DNA of 16,486 nucleotides from DHVE2 group archaeon (GTDB lineage Archaea > Thermoplasmatota > Thermoplasmata > Thermoplasmatales > Aciduliprofundaceae): contig WALH01000067.1 of NCBI GenBank assembly GCA_015522935.1, positions 1-16,486 on the forward strand. The letters run 5' to 3'. Position numbers and translations under genes: made by a program. Positions 1-5,926 of the stretch are shown in pieces. The first letter of the stretch is position 1; every line of letters begins with the position of its first letter. The notes under the pieces are model-generated. The model was not told where the DNA came from, made no database searches, and saw only the letters and a list, made by a program, of their open reading frames with translations.

Positions 1-552
1 AGTGTTAAATTTCTAATAAGTGGATACATGAGCACTTCAAATATTTATTTCCACACAGGGAAATACAAAAAGAGTATCGAATATGCTGAAAAAGCTTGGG
101 ATATTGCAAAGAAACATAAGAATTACTTTGATGCCGTTGATTCCTATTACTATATTGCCAGATCAAATTACTGGCTCAAGAAAACCGATGAATGCGTAAA
201 GAATGCAAAAATTGCGCTGGATCATTACAGGAAATGGAATATTGAAGACAGGGCATCACATATTTACTCCCTTTTAGCAAGATGCGAAGGCCAAAATTTG
301 CTTAAAGAAATGGAGAAAAAAGTAAAAATTTACAGTCCTATGGATGAATGCGAGATTCTTATGGCAAAAGCCGTTGTTTATGCTGGAAAACCAGAAGGAA
401 AGAAATATTACAAAGAGAGCGTGGAAAAACTTAAAAAACTCAAAAAATTTGCGACTCTAACAACATTCCTCAAAGAGTATGGCACTATTGCTCACGATGA
501 TACTGCTATGAAAATGGCTAAAGAAGTGGAGAAAGATTTTGAATATTTGTGA
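1..552 (+). CDS. TPR-like repeat protein, C-terminal part (5' end outside window)
   Basis: The reading frame is open from base 1, so the methionine at 28 is probably internal and the gene starts upstream of the window. The visible 180 or so residues are helical with tetratricopeptide-like repeats: 'YFHTGKYKKSIEYAEKAW' followed by 'SYYYIARSNYWLKKTDECV' show the usual spacing of small and aromatic residues in paired helices. The C-terminal half is lysine-rich and helical without a recognised catalytic motif. TPR proteins generally act as protein-binding scaffolds; the partner cannot be told from this fragment. No signal peptide or membrane segment is visible in this part. The next gene starts 39 bases downstream with its own TATA-like box, so this gene is probably transcribed separately. 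The TPR assignment rests on pattern only. Confidence 0.65.
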   Translation, partial: SVKFLISGYMSTSNIYFHTGKYKKSIEYAEKAWDIAKKHKNYFDAVDSYYYIARSNYWLKKTDECVKNAKIALDHYRKWNIEDRASHIYSLLARCEGQNLLKEMEKKVKIYSPMDECEILMAKAVVYAGKPEGKKYYKESVEKLKKLKKFATLTTFLKEYGTIAHDDTAMKMAKEVEKDFEYL

Positions 553-560
553 AGGGAGAA

Positions 561-569
561 AATATTTAT
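561..569 (+). promoter_or_regulatory. TATA-like box for the gene at 592
   Basis: The AT-rich element AATATTTAT is centred about 27 bases before the ATG at 592, and no Shine-Dalgarno sequence lies between them. This is the archaeal arrangement that gives a leaderless mRNA starting at or next to the start codon. Confidence 0.5.
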
Positions 570-591
570 CTCGATTGAACTATCCCCATAT

Positions 592-852
592 ATGTTTCCG
601 AATGATATACTTGCGGGAATGATTCTCGTAGTATCTTTAATTCTCACCATTGTGGGGCTTGTAGCGTACAGAAGATACAGAATGAGGGGGATAATCTTTT
701 CCTCTGTGGCTTTTTTAATCTTTCTGTTTGAATCTCTGATTTATGTGTTTAACATATTCTTCAATTTACATTTGGATATCCTGTTCTGGACTCTATTGCT
801 GAACCTCGTTATTCTATTTATTCTTTACTTCTCAATTTCCGTTAAAGGGTGA
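592..852 (+). CDS. small membrane protein, three predicted TM segments
   Basis: This 86-residue protein is almost entirely hydrophobic. Three segments are visible, roughly residues 5-26, 33-53 and 60-82, separated by a basic loop (RRYRMR) after the first segment that would be expected to stay in the cytoplasm. No catalytic motif or family is recognised. The stop codon is followed after a few bases by a winged-helix regulator, and the two are probably co-transcribed. Pairs of a small membrane protein and a two-winged-helix regulator occur in other euryarchaea, where the membrane protein may sense or tether. That role is inference here. The start is chosen from the TATA-like box about 27 bases upstream. 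Confidence 0.75.
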   Translation: MFPNDILAGMILVVSLILTIVGLVAYRRYRMRGIIFSSVAFLIFLFESLIYVFNIFFNLHLDILFWTLLLNLVILFILYFSISVKG

Positions 853-856
853 GGTG

Positions 857-1366
857 ATGGGCGAGCTAACCACAAGGAGGAAGATATACGAGGAAATACT
901 TCTCAACCCCGGACTTCATTTTAGAGAATTGCAGGCAAGGTTAAATATGCCAACAGGAGTGCTTGAATACAATCTTGGAGTTTTAGAAAGGGATGGAATA
1001 ATAGTGTCAAAGATGGATGGTAGATACCGCCGCCTTTTTCCAAATACGGCGATGACAAGGGATGAAAGAAGAATTATGAGTCTACTTCGAAGCAAGATTG
1101 GAAGGCGCATAGTTATATTTCTGATAGAAAACGGAAAAACAAAACACGGAGATCTCGCTAAGAATCTGAATATCTCCCCCTCCACTCTTTCATACCACCT
1201 CTCCAAGCTGGTAAAAGGAGGGATAATAGAAAGAGAAATATCTGGCCGTGAAAGTTTCTATTTTGTTATTGATGAGAATCTTGTTGCAAGAGTTATCATA
1301 AAATATCGGCGATCTTTTCTTGACATCTTGGTAGATAATTTTGCGGAGTGGTATTTATCTCGATGA
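857..1366 (+). CDS. transcriptional regulator with two tandem winged-helix domains
   Basis: The protein has about 169 residues and two winged helix-turn-helix units: roughly residues 6-62 (recognition helix near PTGVLEYNLGVLERDG) and 72-135 (SPSTLSYHLSKLVKGGII). Each is followed by the turn and basic wing typical of the ArsR/MarR-like superfamily (DGRYRR and SGRESFYF). No metal-binding cysteines or ligand domain are visible. The start could be GTG 854 or ATG 857; ATG 857 leaves GGGTGA at 847-852 as a Shine-Dalgarno four bases away, so it is preferred. It follows the membrane protein by only a few bases, suggesting one operon. It ends in a 12-base convergent overlap with the next gene. The fold assignment is firm; the targets are unknown. 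Confidence 0.85.
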   Translation: MGELTTRRKIYEEILLNPGLHFRELQARLNMPTGVLEYNLGVLERDGIIVSKMDGRYRRLFPNTAMTRDERRIMSLLRSKIGRRIVIFLIENGKTKHGDLAKNLNISPSTLSYHLSKLVKGGIIEREISGRESFYFVIDENLVARVIIKYRRSFLDILVDNFAEWYLSR

Positions 1367-1693
1367 TTTCAGTTCAAGAATTTCGTATAAATCAATTATT
1401 TCTCCATCTTTCCACAGTTTTCTATCTGCTTTCCTCTCGGCATTGAGCAGCAGGCTCTTATTTTTCTGTTTGAGCGGAATGACAAAATACTCCTCGTAAT
1501 CTTTACCGTTGTAGAGCACAATTTTCACCTTATTCTCGCTTCTTTTTCCAGTTTTGGGGTCGAGGTACTCATACCTCACAAACTTTCCTGAATCAATTAA
1601 ACTGCGAACCTCGATTTTGCCTTTCTTGGATTTTGTCAATACCTCCTCAGGATATTCAGGCATAATAAAATGAATTGTGTGCTGGTATTTCAT
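1355..1693 (-). CDS. conserved-looking hypothetical protein, 112 aa
   Basis: I do not recognise a family. The protein is charged and soluble, with 'YLDPKTGKRSENKVKIVLYNGKDYEEYFVIPL' reading like alternating beta strands, followed by a lysine/glutamate-rich helical end. There are no cysteine motifs, signal peptide or membrane segments. The frame is convincing because it has balanced protein-like composition and faces the upstream regulator gene tail to tail, overlapping it by 12 bases. The methionine at residue 11 (1663) is an alternative start. No clear Shine-Dalgarno precedes either. The TTTAAA at 1732-1737 is palindromic and could serve this gene as well as the divergent operon at 1771. Confidence 0.6.
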   Translation of the reverse strand: MKYQHTIHFIMPEYPEEVLTKSKKGKIEVRSLIDSGKFVRYEYLDPKTGKRSENKVKIVLYNGKDYEEYFVIPLKQKNKSLLLNAERKADRKLWKDGEIIDLYEILELKSSR

Positions 1694-1730
1694 CTTTTCT
1701 ATGATTTAAGAAGAAACAATGGTGCAAAAA

Positions 1731-1740
1731 CTTTAAATAT
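1731..1740 (+). promoter_or_regulatory. TATA-like box for the DUF5320/NifX-like operon
   Basis: CTTTAAATAT is centred about 36 bases before ATG 1771. This predicts a transcript starting near 1760 with a short leader carrying the Shine-Dalgarno GGTGAT (1761-1766). The core is palindromic and may also serve the divergent gene. Confidence 0.5.
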
Positions 1741-1747
1741 TATTTCG

Positions 1748-1756
1748 CATTTGTGT
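1748..1756 (+). promoter_or_regulatory. CATTTGTGT motif shared with the second NifX-like operon
   Basis: The 9-mer CATTTGTGT lies between the TATA-like box and the start codon of the operon at 1771. The same 9-mer occurs at 7471-7479, and its exact complement at 7501-7509, around the TATA box of the related operon at 7528. The position just downstream of the TATA box suits a repressor operator. The regulator is unknown. Confidence 0.4.
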
Positions 1757-1770
1757 AGTTGGTGATAAAA

Positions 1771-2019
1771 ATGCCTGATGGAGATTGTACCGGACCACGA
1801 TGGGGGAAACGTGGCAAAGGAAGAGCGAGAGGACAGATTTACAGTGAAAATTATGCCCCGAATGGAGTATTTGGAAGAATAGGTGGATTCTTTAGTGGTC
1901 GGAGAGAAAACGGTCAGAGAAGTTATTCTCAAAATAGATTTTATGATGATGGTAGAGGATATGGCCGTGGTAAAGGCAATGGAAAAGGCCATGGAAGGGG
2001 GAGAAAAGGAGGCTGGTAA
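1771..2019 (+). CDS. DUF5320-like glycine/arginine-rich small protein
   Basis: The protein has 82 residues and begins MPDGDCTGPRWGKRGKG, which resembles the 'MPRGDGTGP' N-terminus of DUF5320 proteins found beside NifX-like and MinD-like genes. The C-terminal third (about residues 58-82) is a run of Gly-Arg/Lys-Gly units ending GRKGGW. The same type of ending, GGW, closes the NifX-like protein encoded at 7528-7968. No catalytic motif is visible. The start is placed at ATG 1771 because GGTGAT at 1761-1766 is an appropriately spaced Shine-Dalgarno; an upstream TTG at 1759 would overlap that site. It is the first gene of a four-gene operon. The function is unknown; a role linked to the neighbouring NifX-like metal-cluster protein is inferred from context. 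Confidence 0.7.
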   Translation: MPDGDCTGPRWGKRGKGRARGQIYSENYAPNGVFGRIGGFFSGRRENGQRSYSQNRFYDDGRGYGRGKGNGKGHGRGRKGGW

Positions 2020-2235
2020 ATGCCCCGTTATAGAAACTACTCTCCATTTTTCTTTCGTAGAAATATTTCATTGTACTGGATAATTAACCTTCTCATAGAC
2101 ATAGGAATAATTGCAATTCTCATCCTCTTATTCTTCTTGGCGATGCCCTACGTAATTCTGCTCGCAATTCTTCTTGCTGGGAAGTATTTCATAAGAGGAA
2201 CTTCGAGAGGATATTACGGAAGAAGATGGTATTAA
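2020..2235 (+). CDS. small basic membrane protein, one long or two short TM segments
   Basis: The protein has 71 residues with a basic, aromatic N-terminus (MPRYRNYSPFFFRRN). A hydrophobic core at about residues 20-53 is long enough for two transmembrane helices broken at the 'AMPY' proline. The basic C-terminus contains Gly, Tyr and Arg (RGTSRGYYGRRWY). The ATG follows the TAA of the previous gene without a gap, and GGAGG at about 2008-2012 gives a good Shine-Dalgarno. No family is recognised. Its place inside the DUF5320/NifX-like operon, and a Gly/Tyr/Arg tail like those of its neighbours, suggest that it anchors that system at the membrane (inference). Confidence 0.65.
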   Translation: MPRYRNYSPFFFRRNISLYWIINLLIDIGIIAILILLFFLAMPYVILLAILLAGKYFIRGTSRGYYGRRWY

Positions 2236-2238
2236 AAA

Positions 2239-2247
2239 GGAGGTGAT
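2239..2247 (+). promoter_or_regulatory. full-length Shine-Dalgarno GGAGGTGAT
   Basis: A complete match to the 3' end of archaeal 16S rRNA sits five bases before ATG 2253 and decides that start. It indicates strong translation of the Gly/Tyr-rich protein inside the operon. Confidence 0.7.
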
Positions 2248-2252
2248 GAAAA

Positions 2253-2624
2253 ATGTATGGATATTATGGATACTACCCCTACGGGCCTGGCTGGGGCCGT
2301 GGATGGGGTAGAGGAAGAGGTCGAGGTAGAGGATTTGGGTACGGAGCCACTCTTGGTTATTGCCCGTGGACAGGCATGCCGAGAGGATGGAGGTGGATGT
2401 ACCCGTATGCCCCGTATGGAGTGCCATACGGAAATTATAGGGGATATGGATACTATCCCAGAGCGCCGTATTACCCCGGCTATACGCCACAAACAACAGG
2501 GTATTACCCAAATTATACCCCTCAGAGCATAGATGAAAAAACAGCTTTGGAGAATGAAGAAAGAATGCTTGAGGAAAGATTGAAAGATATCGAAAGAAGA
2601 CTTAAAGAGTTAAAAGGTGAATAA
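2253..2624 (+). CDS. DUF5320-like Tyr/Gly/Pro-rich protein with C-terminal coiled coil
   Basis: The protein has 123 residues in three parts. Residues 1-30 are Tyr-Gly and Gly-Arg repeats (GRGWGRGRGRGRGFGYG). Residues 31-90 contain 'GYCPWTGMPRGWRWM', which resembles the conserved Cys/Trp/Pro-rich element of DUF5320 proteins, followed by YGYYP-type repeats. Residues 95-123 form a charged heptad-like coiled coil (EERMLEERLKDIERRLKELK). The coiled coil closely resembles the tail of the next gene's product, suggesting that the two proteins pair. The low-complexity region is unlikely to be a globular fold. A perfect Shine-Dalgarno precedes ATG 2253. The next ATG follows one base after this stop, so translation is probably coupled. 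The biochemical role is unknown. Confidence 0.7.
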   Translation: MYGYYGYYPYGPGWGRGWGRGRGRGRGFGYGATLGYCPWTGMPRGWRWMYPYAPYGVPYGNYRGYGYYPRAPYYPGYTPQTTGYYPNYTPQSIDEKTALENEERMLEERLKDIERRLKELKGE

Positions 2625-2625
2625 A

Positions 2626-3108
2626 ATGCGTATTGCAATAACCGCTGATGTACCTGATGAAAACTCGCCTGTTTCAGTGATATTTGGTCGGTGTCCTTAT
2701 TATGCAATATACGATACATCCACAGATAGGCTGGAATTCATACCCAATCCCGGTGGAATGACAGCAAGAGGAGCTGGAGTTCAGGCTGGCCAATTTTTGA
2801 TGGAGCAGGGAGTACAGATGGTAATAACGGGTGGAATTGTTGGACCAAATGCATCTATGGTTCTCGCACAGGCAGGTATACAGATGATAAACAGTTTCCA
2901 TGGAAGCATAAGAGATGCAATTGAGGGAGTCAGAAAAGGAGAGCTTTCCCCAAGAACTGCACCTCAACCTTATCCACAATACGGGTACTACCCTCCACAG
3001 CCTCAATTGACAAAGGAAGATGAGATCAGAATGTTGGAGGAAGAAAAGACGAGTATCGAGGAAAGACTTAAGGAGATAAAGAAGAGGCTTGAAGAGTTGA
3101 AAGAATAA
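2626..3108 (+). CDS. NifX/NifB-like (COG1433, MTH1175-type) protein with coiled-coil tail
   Basis: The protein has 160 residues. Residues 1-105 form the dinitrogenase iron-molybdenum cofactor-type domain: start MRIAITADV, 'SVIFGRCPYYAIYD' with the family's FGRCP cysteine, 'AGVQAGQFLMEQGVQMVITG' and 'GPNASMVLAQAGIQMI'. This ribonuclease H-like fold binds metal-sulfur clusters in NifX, NafY and the orange protein. A Pro/Tyr linker (about 108-126) leads to a coiled coil (130-160, RMLEEEKTSIEERLKEIKKR) like that of the preceding protein. ATG 2626 is preferred over GTG 2617, since AAGGTGA at 2614-2620 is then a well-placed Shine-Dalgarno. Nothing else in the window suggests nitrogen fixation, so a broader metal-cluster or redox role is more likely. 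Confidence 0.85.
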   Translation: MRIAITADVPDENSPVSVIFGRCPYYAIYDTSTDRLEFIPNPGGMTARGAGVQAGQFLMEQGVQMVITGGIVGPNASMVLAQAGIQMINSFHGSIRDAIEGVRKGELSPRTAPQPYPQYGYYPPQPQLTKEDEIRMLEEEKTSIEERLKEIKKRLEELKE

Positions 3109-3121
3109 ATGAAATCGATAT

Positions 3122-3135
3122 CTTTTTATTTTTTT
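3122..3135 (+). promoter_or_regulatory. T-rich tract: TATA-like box for the gene at 3152, possible terminator
   Basis: CTTTTTATT (3122-3130) is centred about 26 bases before ATG 3152, the spacing of a leaderless archaeal promoter. The tract continues with a further T-run to 3135 and begins 13 bases after the stop of the preceding operon, so it could also act as an archaeal poly-T terminator. Confidence 0.45.
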
Positions 3136-3151
3136 GTGTATAGAAGTGTTT

Positions 3152-4108
3152 ATGCTTGGTGAGTTCAGAAAGAGGCTTGAAGAATACCAAGGCTCCCTCA
3201 TAATTGGTGTTGCTGGGGATTCTGGAAGTGGAAAGAGTACATTCACAAAGAGCATAAGTAATTTACTTGGTAGAGATATGGTTTCATTCTTCTCCTTAGA
3301 TGATTACCATACTGAAGATCGTGAGACAAGGAAGAAGACGGGGCACCTGCCTCTTGATCCAAAGATGAACGATTTAAAACTTGCCGCGGAACATATAAGA
3401 GAACTGCGGAGTGGAAAAGCAGTGATCAAGCCTGTTTACAATCACAAAACTGGAAAATTTGACCCTCCTGAAGTTTTCGAGCCGAAGAAGATAGTTATTG
3501 TTGAAGGTTTACACACCCTTTATGATGAGCTTCGCAAATATTTGGATCTCAAAATTTACGTTGATCCCTCACGAGAAATCAAATGGGCGTGGAAGATAAA
3601 GAGGGATGTTGAGAAAAGGGGATATGATGAGGGGGATGTATGGACTGAGATAAGGAAACGTGAGCCATATTACAAGCGCTACATAGATTTTCAGAAAATA
3701 TACGCAGATGTTGTGATCCAAATAGATCAATCAAAATTCAGATTTGAAGATTCGTACCTTGTTGAGGTGCTCATGAAATCCTTGGATTTTCCATTGAGCG
3801 GGATAGATTTGCGTCTTTCTCTCTCATCGTTAATTAATTCCTCCCAGAGACCAATGGCCATGGCATATCGTGATGATTATTACTATGAGAAGAGAGTTTC
3901 ACGCATATCATTTGATGGGTTTATTCCCAGAGAGGCGATAGAGGAATTGGAGAAAAGAATAATGGAATATACAGGCTTCGTGGAGAATTACATAATTGAA
4001 AGAAGTAATTACGTTAACGGAACACAAATTGCACAGCTTTTAGTGGCTTGGTACTTCGTGGAGATGATGAACAACATATTCAGGGAAATTGAATCTACTT
4101 CGACCTGA
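3152..4108 (+). CDS. phosphoribulokinase-like P-loop kinase
   Basis: The protein has 318 residues, close to archaeal and cyanobacterial phosphoribulokinases. Residues 22-30 are the P-loop GDSGSGKST. Residues 50-53 are DDYH, followed by D-R-E and R-K with the family's 'R..TG' (57-64), 'LDPKMNDL' (68-75), KPVYNHKTG (93-101) and EGLHTLYDE (118-126). This combination is typical of phosphoribulokinase, which phosphorylates ribulose 5-phosphate, more than of uridine kinase. No cysteine is present, so thioredoxin regulation as in chloroplasts is not possible. ATG 3152 is preferred to TTG 3134 because the TATA-like box lies about 26 bases upstream. RuBisCO is not in this window. The substrate is inferred from homology only; a nucleoside kinase remains the alternative. 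Confidence 0.8.
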   Translation: MLGEFRKRLEEYQGSLIIGVAGDSGSGKSTFTKSISNLLGRDMVSFFSLDDYHTEDRETRKKTGHLPLDPKMNDLKLAAEHIRELRSGKAVIKPVYNHKTGKFDPPEVFEPKKIVIVEGLHTLYDELRKYLDLKIYVDPSREIKWAWKIKRDVEKRGYDEGDVWTEIRKREPYYKRYIDFQKIYADVVIQIDQSKFRFEDSYLVEVLMKSLDFPLSGIDLRLSLSSLINSSQRPMAMAYRDDYYYEKRVSRISFDGFIPREAIEELEKRIMEYTGFVENYIIERSNYVNGTQIAQLLVAWYFVEMMNNIFREIESTST

Positions 4109-4751
4109 GGTACGATAAAATTTCTTTTCTTGCGTTATTTAATTCCTCCTCCAAGAGATCCGGTAATTCTCCGATTTTCTGTGATTTCTCACGGTCTGAT
4201 AGGAACATCCCCTCACTCACCACATCCCTGAGTTTCACAGGTGGTAGAAGAGCAACTGGAAGTTTCATTCCCTCCTTTACCGTCTGCAGATTTGTCACAA
4301 CGGTTATGACCTTACCCACATTCACATTGCATATTTTCAATTTTTCTGCATTGGGATGCTTCATCACACTTTCGATCTTGCCGACTCTTATGTCCACACC
4401 ATAAGCAGGATCCGGGGGAAGTTTTATGCGGGAATCAAGGTTGTAAAGTATGTTCAGGCAGAATCGAATTCTGGAAATTTTCTCCTCGTCAAATCTCATA
4501 TTTTTCAGTTCATTTACCCAGTTCTCTTTCCCAATATTCAAAAAGAGTTTTTCTGTCAAGCGCCTGATTTCCTCAATTATTGGAAGAATATCTTTGATTT
4601 CTCCAAAAGAGTATTTCAATTCCATAACCTTTGCACTCAAATCTTTCAAAACGTCGGATTTCTTCACATTTTTGAGATTCCCAATTAAATTCTGCAAATT
4701 CTGAACACATTTTTCGGCAATTAAAACCCGTGCATCTTTAGATGTATCCAT
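4095..4751 (-). CDS. tRNA-binding (EMAP/Arc1p-type) OB-fold protein with N-terminal helical domain
   Basis: The protein has 218 residues. Residues 1-110 look alpha-helical and charged, without a known motif. Residues about 118-190 are an EMAP-like tRNA-binding OB fold: 'VDIRVGKIESVMKHPNAEKL' is the family's signature, followed by VVTNLQTVKEGMKLPVALLPP and 'SEGMFLS'. Such domains occur as C-terminal appendages of aminoacyl-tRNA synthetases or as free-standing tRNA chaperones. No synthetase domain is attached here. A helical C-terminal end (LEEELNNARKEILSYL) follows. It overlaps the 3' end of the kinase gene by 14 bases, tail to tail. It is co-directional with the dehydrogenase gene upstream but has its own TATA-like box at 4771-4780. 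The helical part could dock on a synthetase (inference). Confidence 0.8.
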   Translation of the reverse strand: MDTSKDARVLIAEKCVQNLQNLIGNLKNVKKSDVLKDLSAKVMELKYSFGEIKDILPIIEEIRRLTEKLFLNIGKENWVNELKNMRFDEEKISRIRFCLNILYNLDSRIKLPPDPAYGVDIRVGKIESVMKHPNAEKLKICNVNVGKVITVVTNLQTVKEGMKLPVALLPPVKLRDVVSEGMFLSDREKSQKIGELPDLLEEELNNARKEILSYLRSK

Positions 4752-4770
4752 AGTTGGGGAAAGAAGGAAA

Positions 4771-4780
4771 TAAAATTAAA
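4771..4780 (-). promoter_or_regulatory. TATA-like box for the tRNA-binding protein gene
   Basis: Read on the minus strand, TTTAATTTTA is centred about 25 bases before ATG 4751 with no Shine-Dalgarno, suggesting a leaderless mRNA. It begins just downstream of the stop codon of the preceding gene. Confidence 0.5.
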
Positions 4781-4782
4781 GA

Positions 4783-5886
4783 TTACGGGCTCAGGGGTTT
4801 CACACCTAATTCCTTCGCTATGCCATTGATTTCATCAAACACTTTTTTGTATACTGGCACACCCTTCTTCAGGCGAGTTTCATAGGTTAAAAATCCCTTT
4901 TCACCATGCACCCATATTCTCTCGAATTTCGGATGTTTCTTTGCATTCTTCAGATCTTCAATCATTTTGCTCATTCTCTCTTTGAATTCGTCTAAAGGCA
5001 TGAAGGCTTCAGGATTGATAGCCATGAAGAAATGGCCAACATTGCTGTTCGGTTCCTGTGTTTGTCCAACATATCTGCTCCATGCCGCACCTGTCAGTAT
5101 TCCTCCGAGTACATCGACCATCACCGATAATCCATATCCTTTATGCCCTCCTAAAAGCTCTCCAAGCCCACCCAAAGGCAAGATTGCACCCCCTGAACTG
5201 AGAATTTCTGCTGGATCAGTTATTATCTCTCCTGTTTTAGTACTTATTGCCCACCCTTCCGGCACGGGCTTGCCCTTTCTCCGATACACTTCTATTTTTC
5301 CACTTGGCACAACACTTGTAGCCATATCCAAGAAGAAGGGATACTTACAGTTAGTAGGTGTAGCGAGGGATATAGGGTTAGTCCCAATGAACTTCTCCAT
5401 TGCACCTGTATGCGCCACCAAGGGACGGGAGGTGGTGAGACTTATTCCGATTAAATTATCTTTCACCGCCATAAGAGCATAATAACCAGCTATACCATAG
5501 TGGTTGCTCCTTTTAACACCCACAATACCGAAGTAATTTTTCTTCGCCTTCTCGATGGCAAGATTCATGGCGTAATGGCCAATTACCTGTCCCAAGCCAC
5601 CATCCCCATCCACAAGGGCGTGCACAGGACCCTCTTTTTCAATTTTTATGTTGGGTTTGATTTTAACTGCCCCGTTTTTTATGCCGTCTACATAACGCTT
5701 TAATCTCTGCACACCATGGCTCTCTATACCCCGCATATCCGCCATCACAAGATTATCTGCAACAATATACGCATCTTCCTTGGGCACGCCTAAAGATATG
5801 AAAATATCCTGCACAACGCGCATGAGTTCATCCTTTGATACACGAACATACTTCCTCTCATCTATTTTTACTTTTTCGAATTCCAT
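4783..5886 (-). CDS. malate/L-lactate dehydrogenase family (Ldh2, COG2055)
   Basis: The protein has 367 residues, the usual length for this NAD(P)-dependent family, which is unrelated to Rossmann-type malate dehydrogenases. Family marks seen are 'MRGIESHGVQRL' with catalytic-type His57 and Arg61, 'GQVIGHYAMNLAIEKA' (100-114), SNHYGIAGYYA (127-137), 'IGTNPISLATPT' and 'GGHKGYGLSVMVDVLGG'. It probably oxidises or reduces a 2-hydroxy/2-oxo acid such as malate, lactate or a sulfo- or ureido- analogue; sequence alone does not give the substrate. A longer frame exists to 5949, but ATG 5886 is preferred: a TATA-like box at 5907-5915 lies about 25 bases upstream and the extra N-terminal residues do not look like family sequence. 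It is on the same strand as the SDR gene, 40 bases downstream of that gene's stop. Confidence 0.88.
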   Translation of the reverse strand: MEFEKVKIDERKYVRVSKDELMRVVQDIFISLGVPKEDAYIVADNLVMADMRGIESHGVQRLKRYVDGIKNGAVKIKPNIKIEKEGPVHALVDGDGGLGQVIGHYAMNLAIEKAKKNYFGIVGVKRSNHYGIAGYYALMAVKDNLIGISLTTSRPLVAHTGAMEKFIGTNPISLATPTNCKYPFFLDMATSVVPSGKIEVYRRKGKPVPEGWAISTKTGEIITDPAEILSSGGAILPLGGLGELLGGHKGYGLSVMVDVLGGILTGAAWSRYVGQTQEPNSNVGHFFMAINPEAFMPLDEFKERMSKMIEDLKNAKKHPKFERIWVHGEKGFLTYETRLKKGVPVYKKVFDEINGIAKELGVKPLSP

Positions 5887-5906
5887 AGAGGGGTAGCAAG
5901 AAAAAA

Positions 5907-5915
5907 GATAAAAAT
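5907..5915 (-). promoter_or_regulatory. TATA-like box for the Ldh2-type dehydrogenase
   Basis: On the minus strand, ATTTTTATC is centred about 25 bases before ATG 5886, which favours that start over the upstream in-frame ATG at 5949. Confidence 0.5.
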
Positions 5916-5926
5916 GTTTTCGGCAA

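Noticed and set aside
2128..2511. Long open frame on the minus strand opposite the Tyr/Gly-rich gene
   Set aside because: It is antisense to a gene with a perfect Shine-Dalgarno and operon position. Its translation is Ser/Thr/His-rich without family resemblance, as expected for the complement of a low-complexity gene.
2674..3255. 193-codon open frame on the minus strand
   Set aside because: It lies opposite the NifX-like gene and the start of the kinase. Its Ser/Leu/Cys-rich translation has no motif, while the plus strand has clear domain motifs.
4967..5482. 171-codon plus-strand frame inside the dehydrogenase gene
   Set aside because: It is antisense to the well-conserved Ldh2-type gene, with no promoter, Shine-Dalgarno or recognisable motif.
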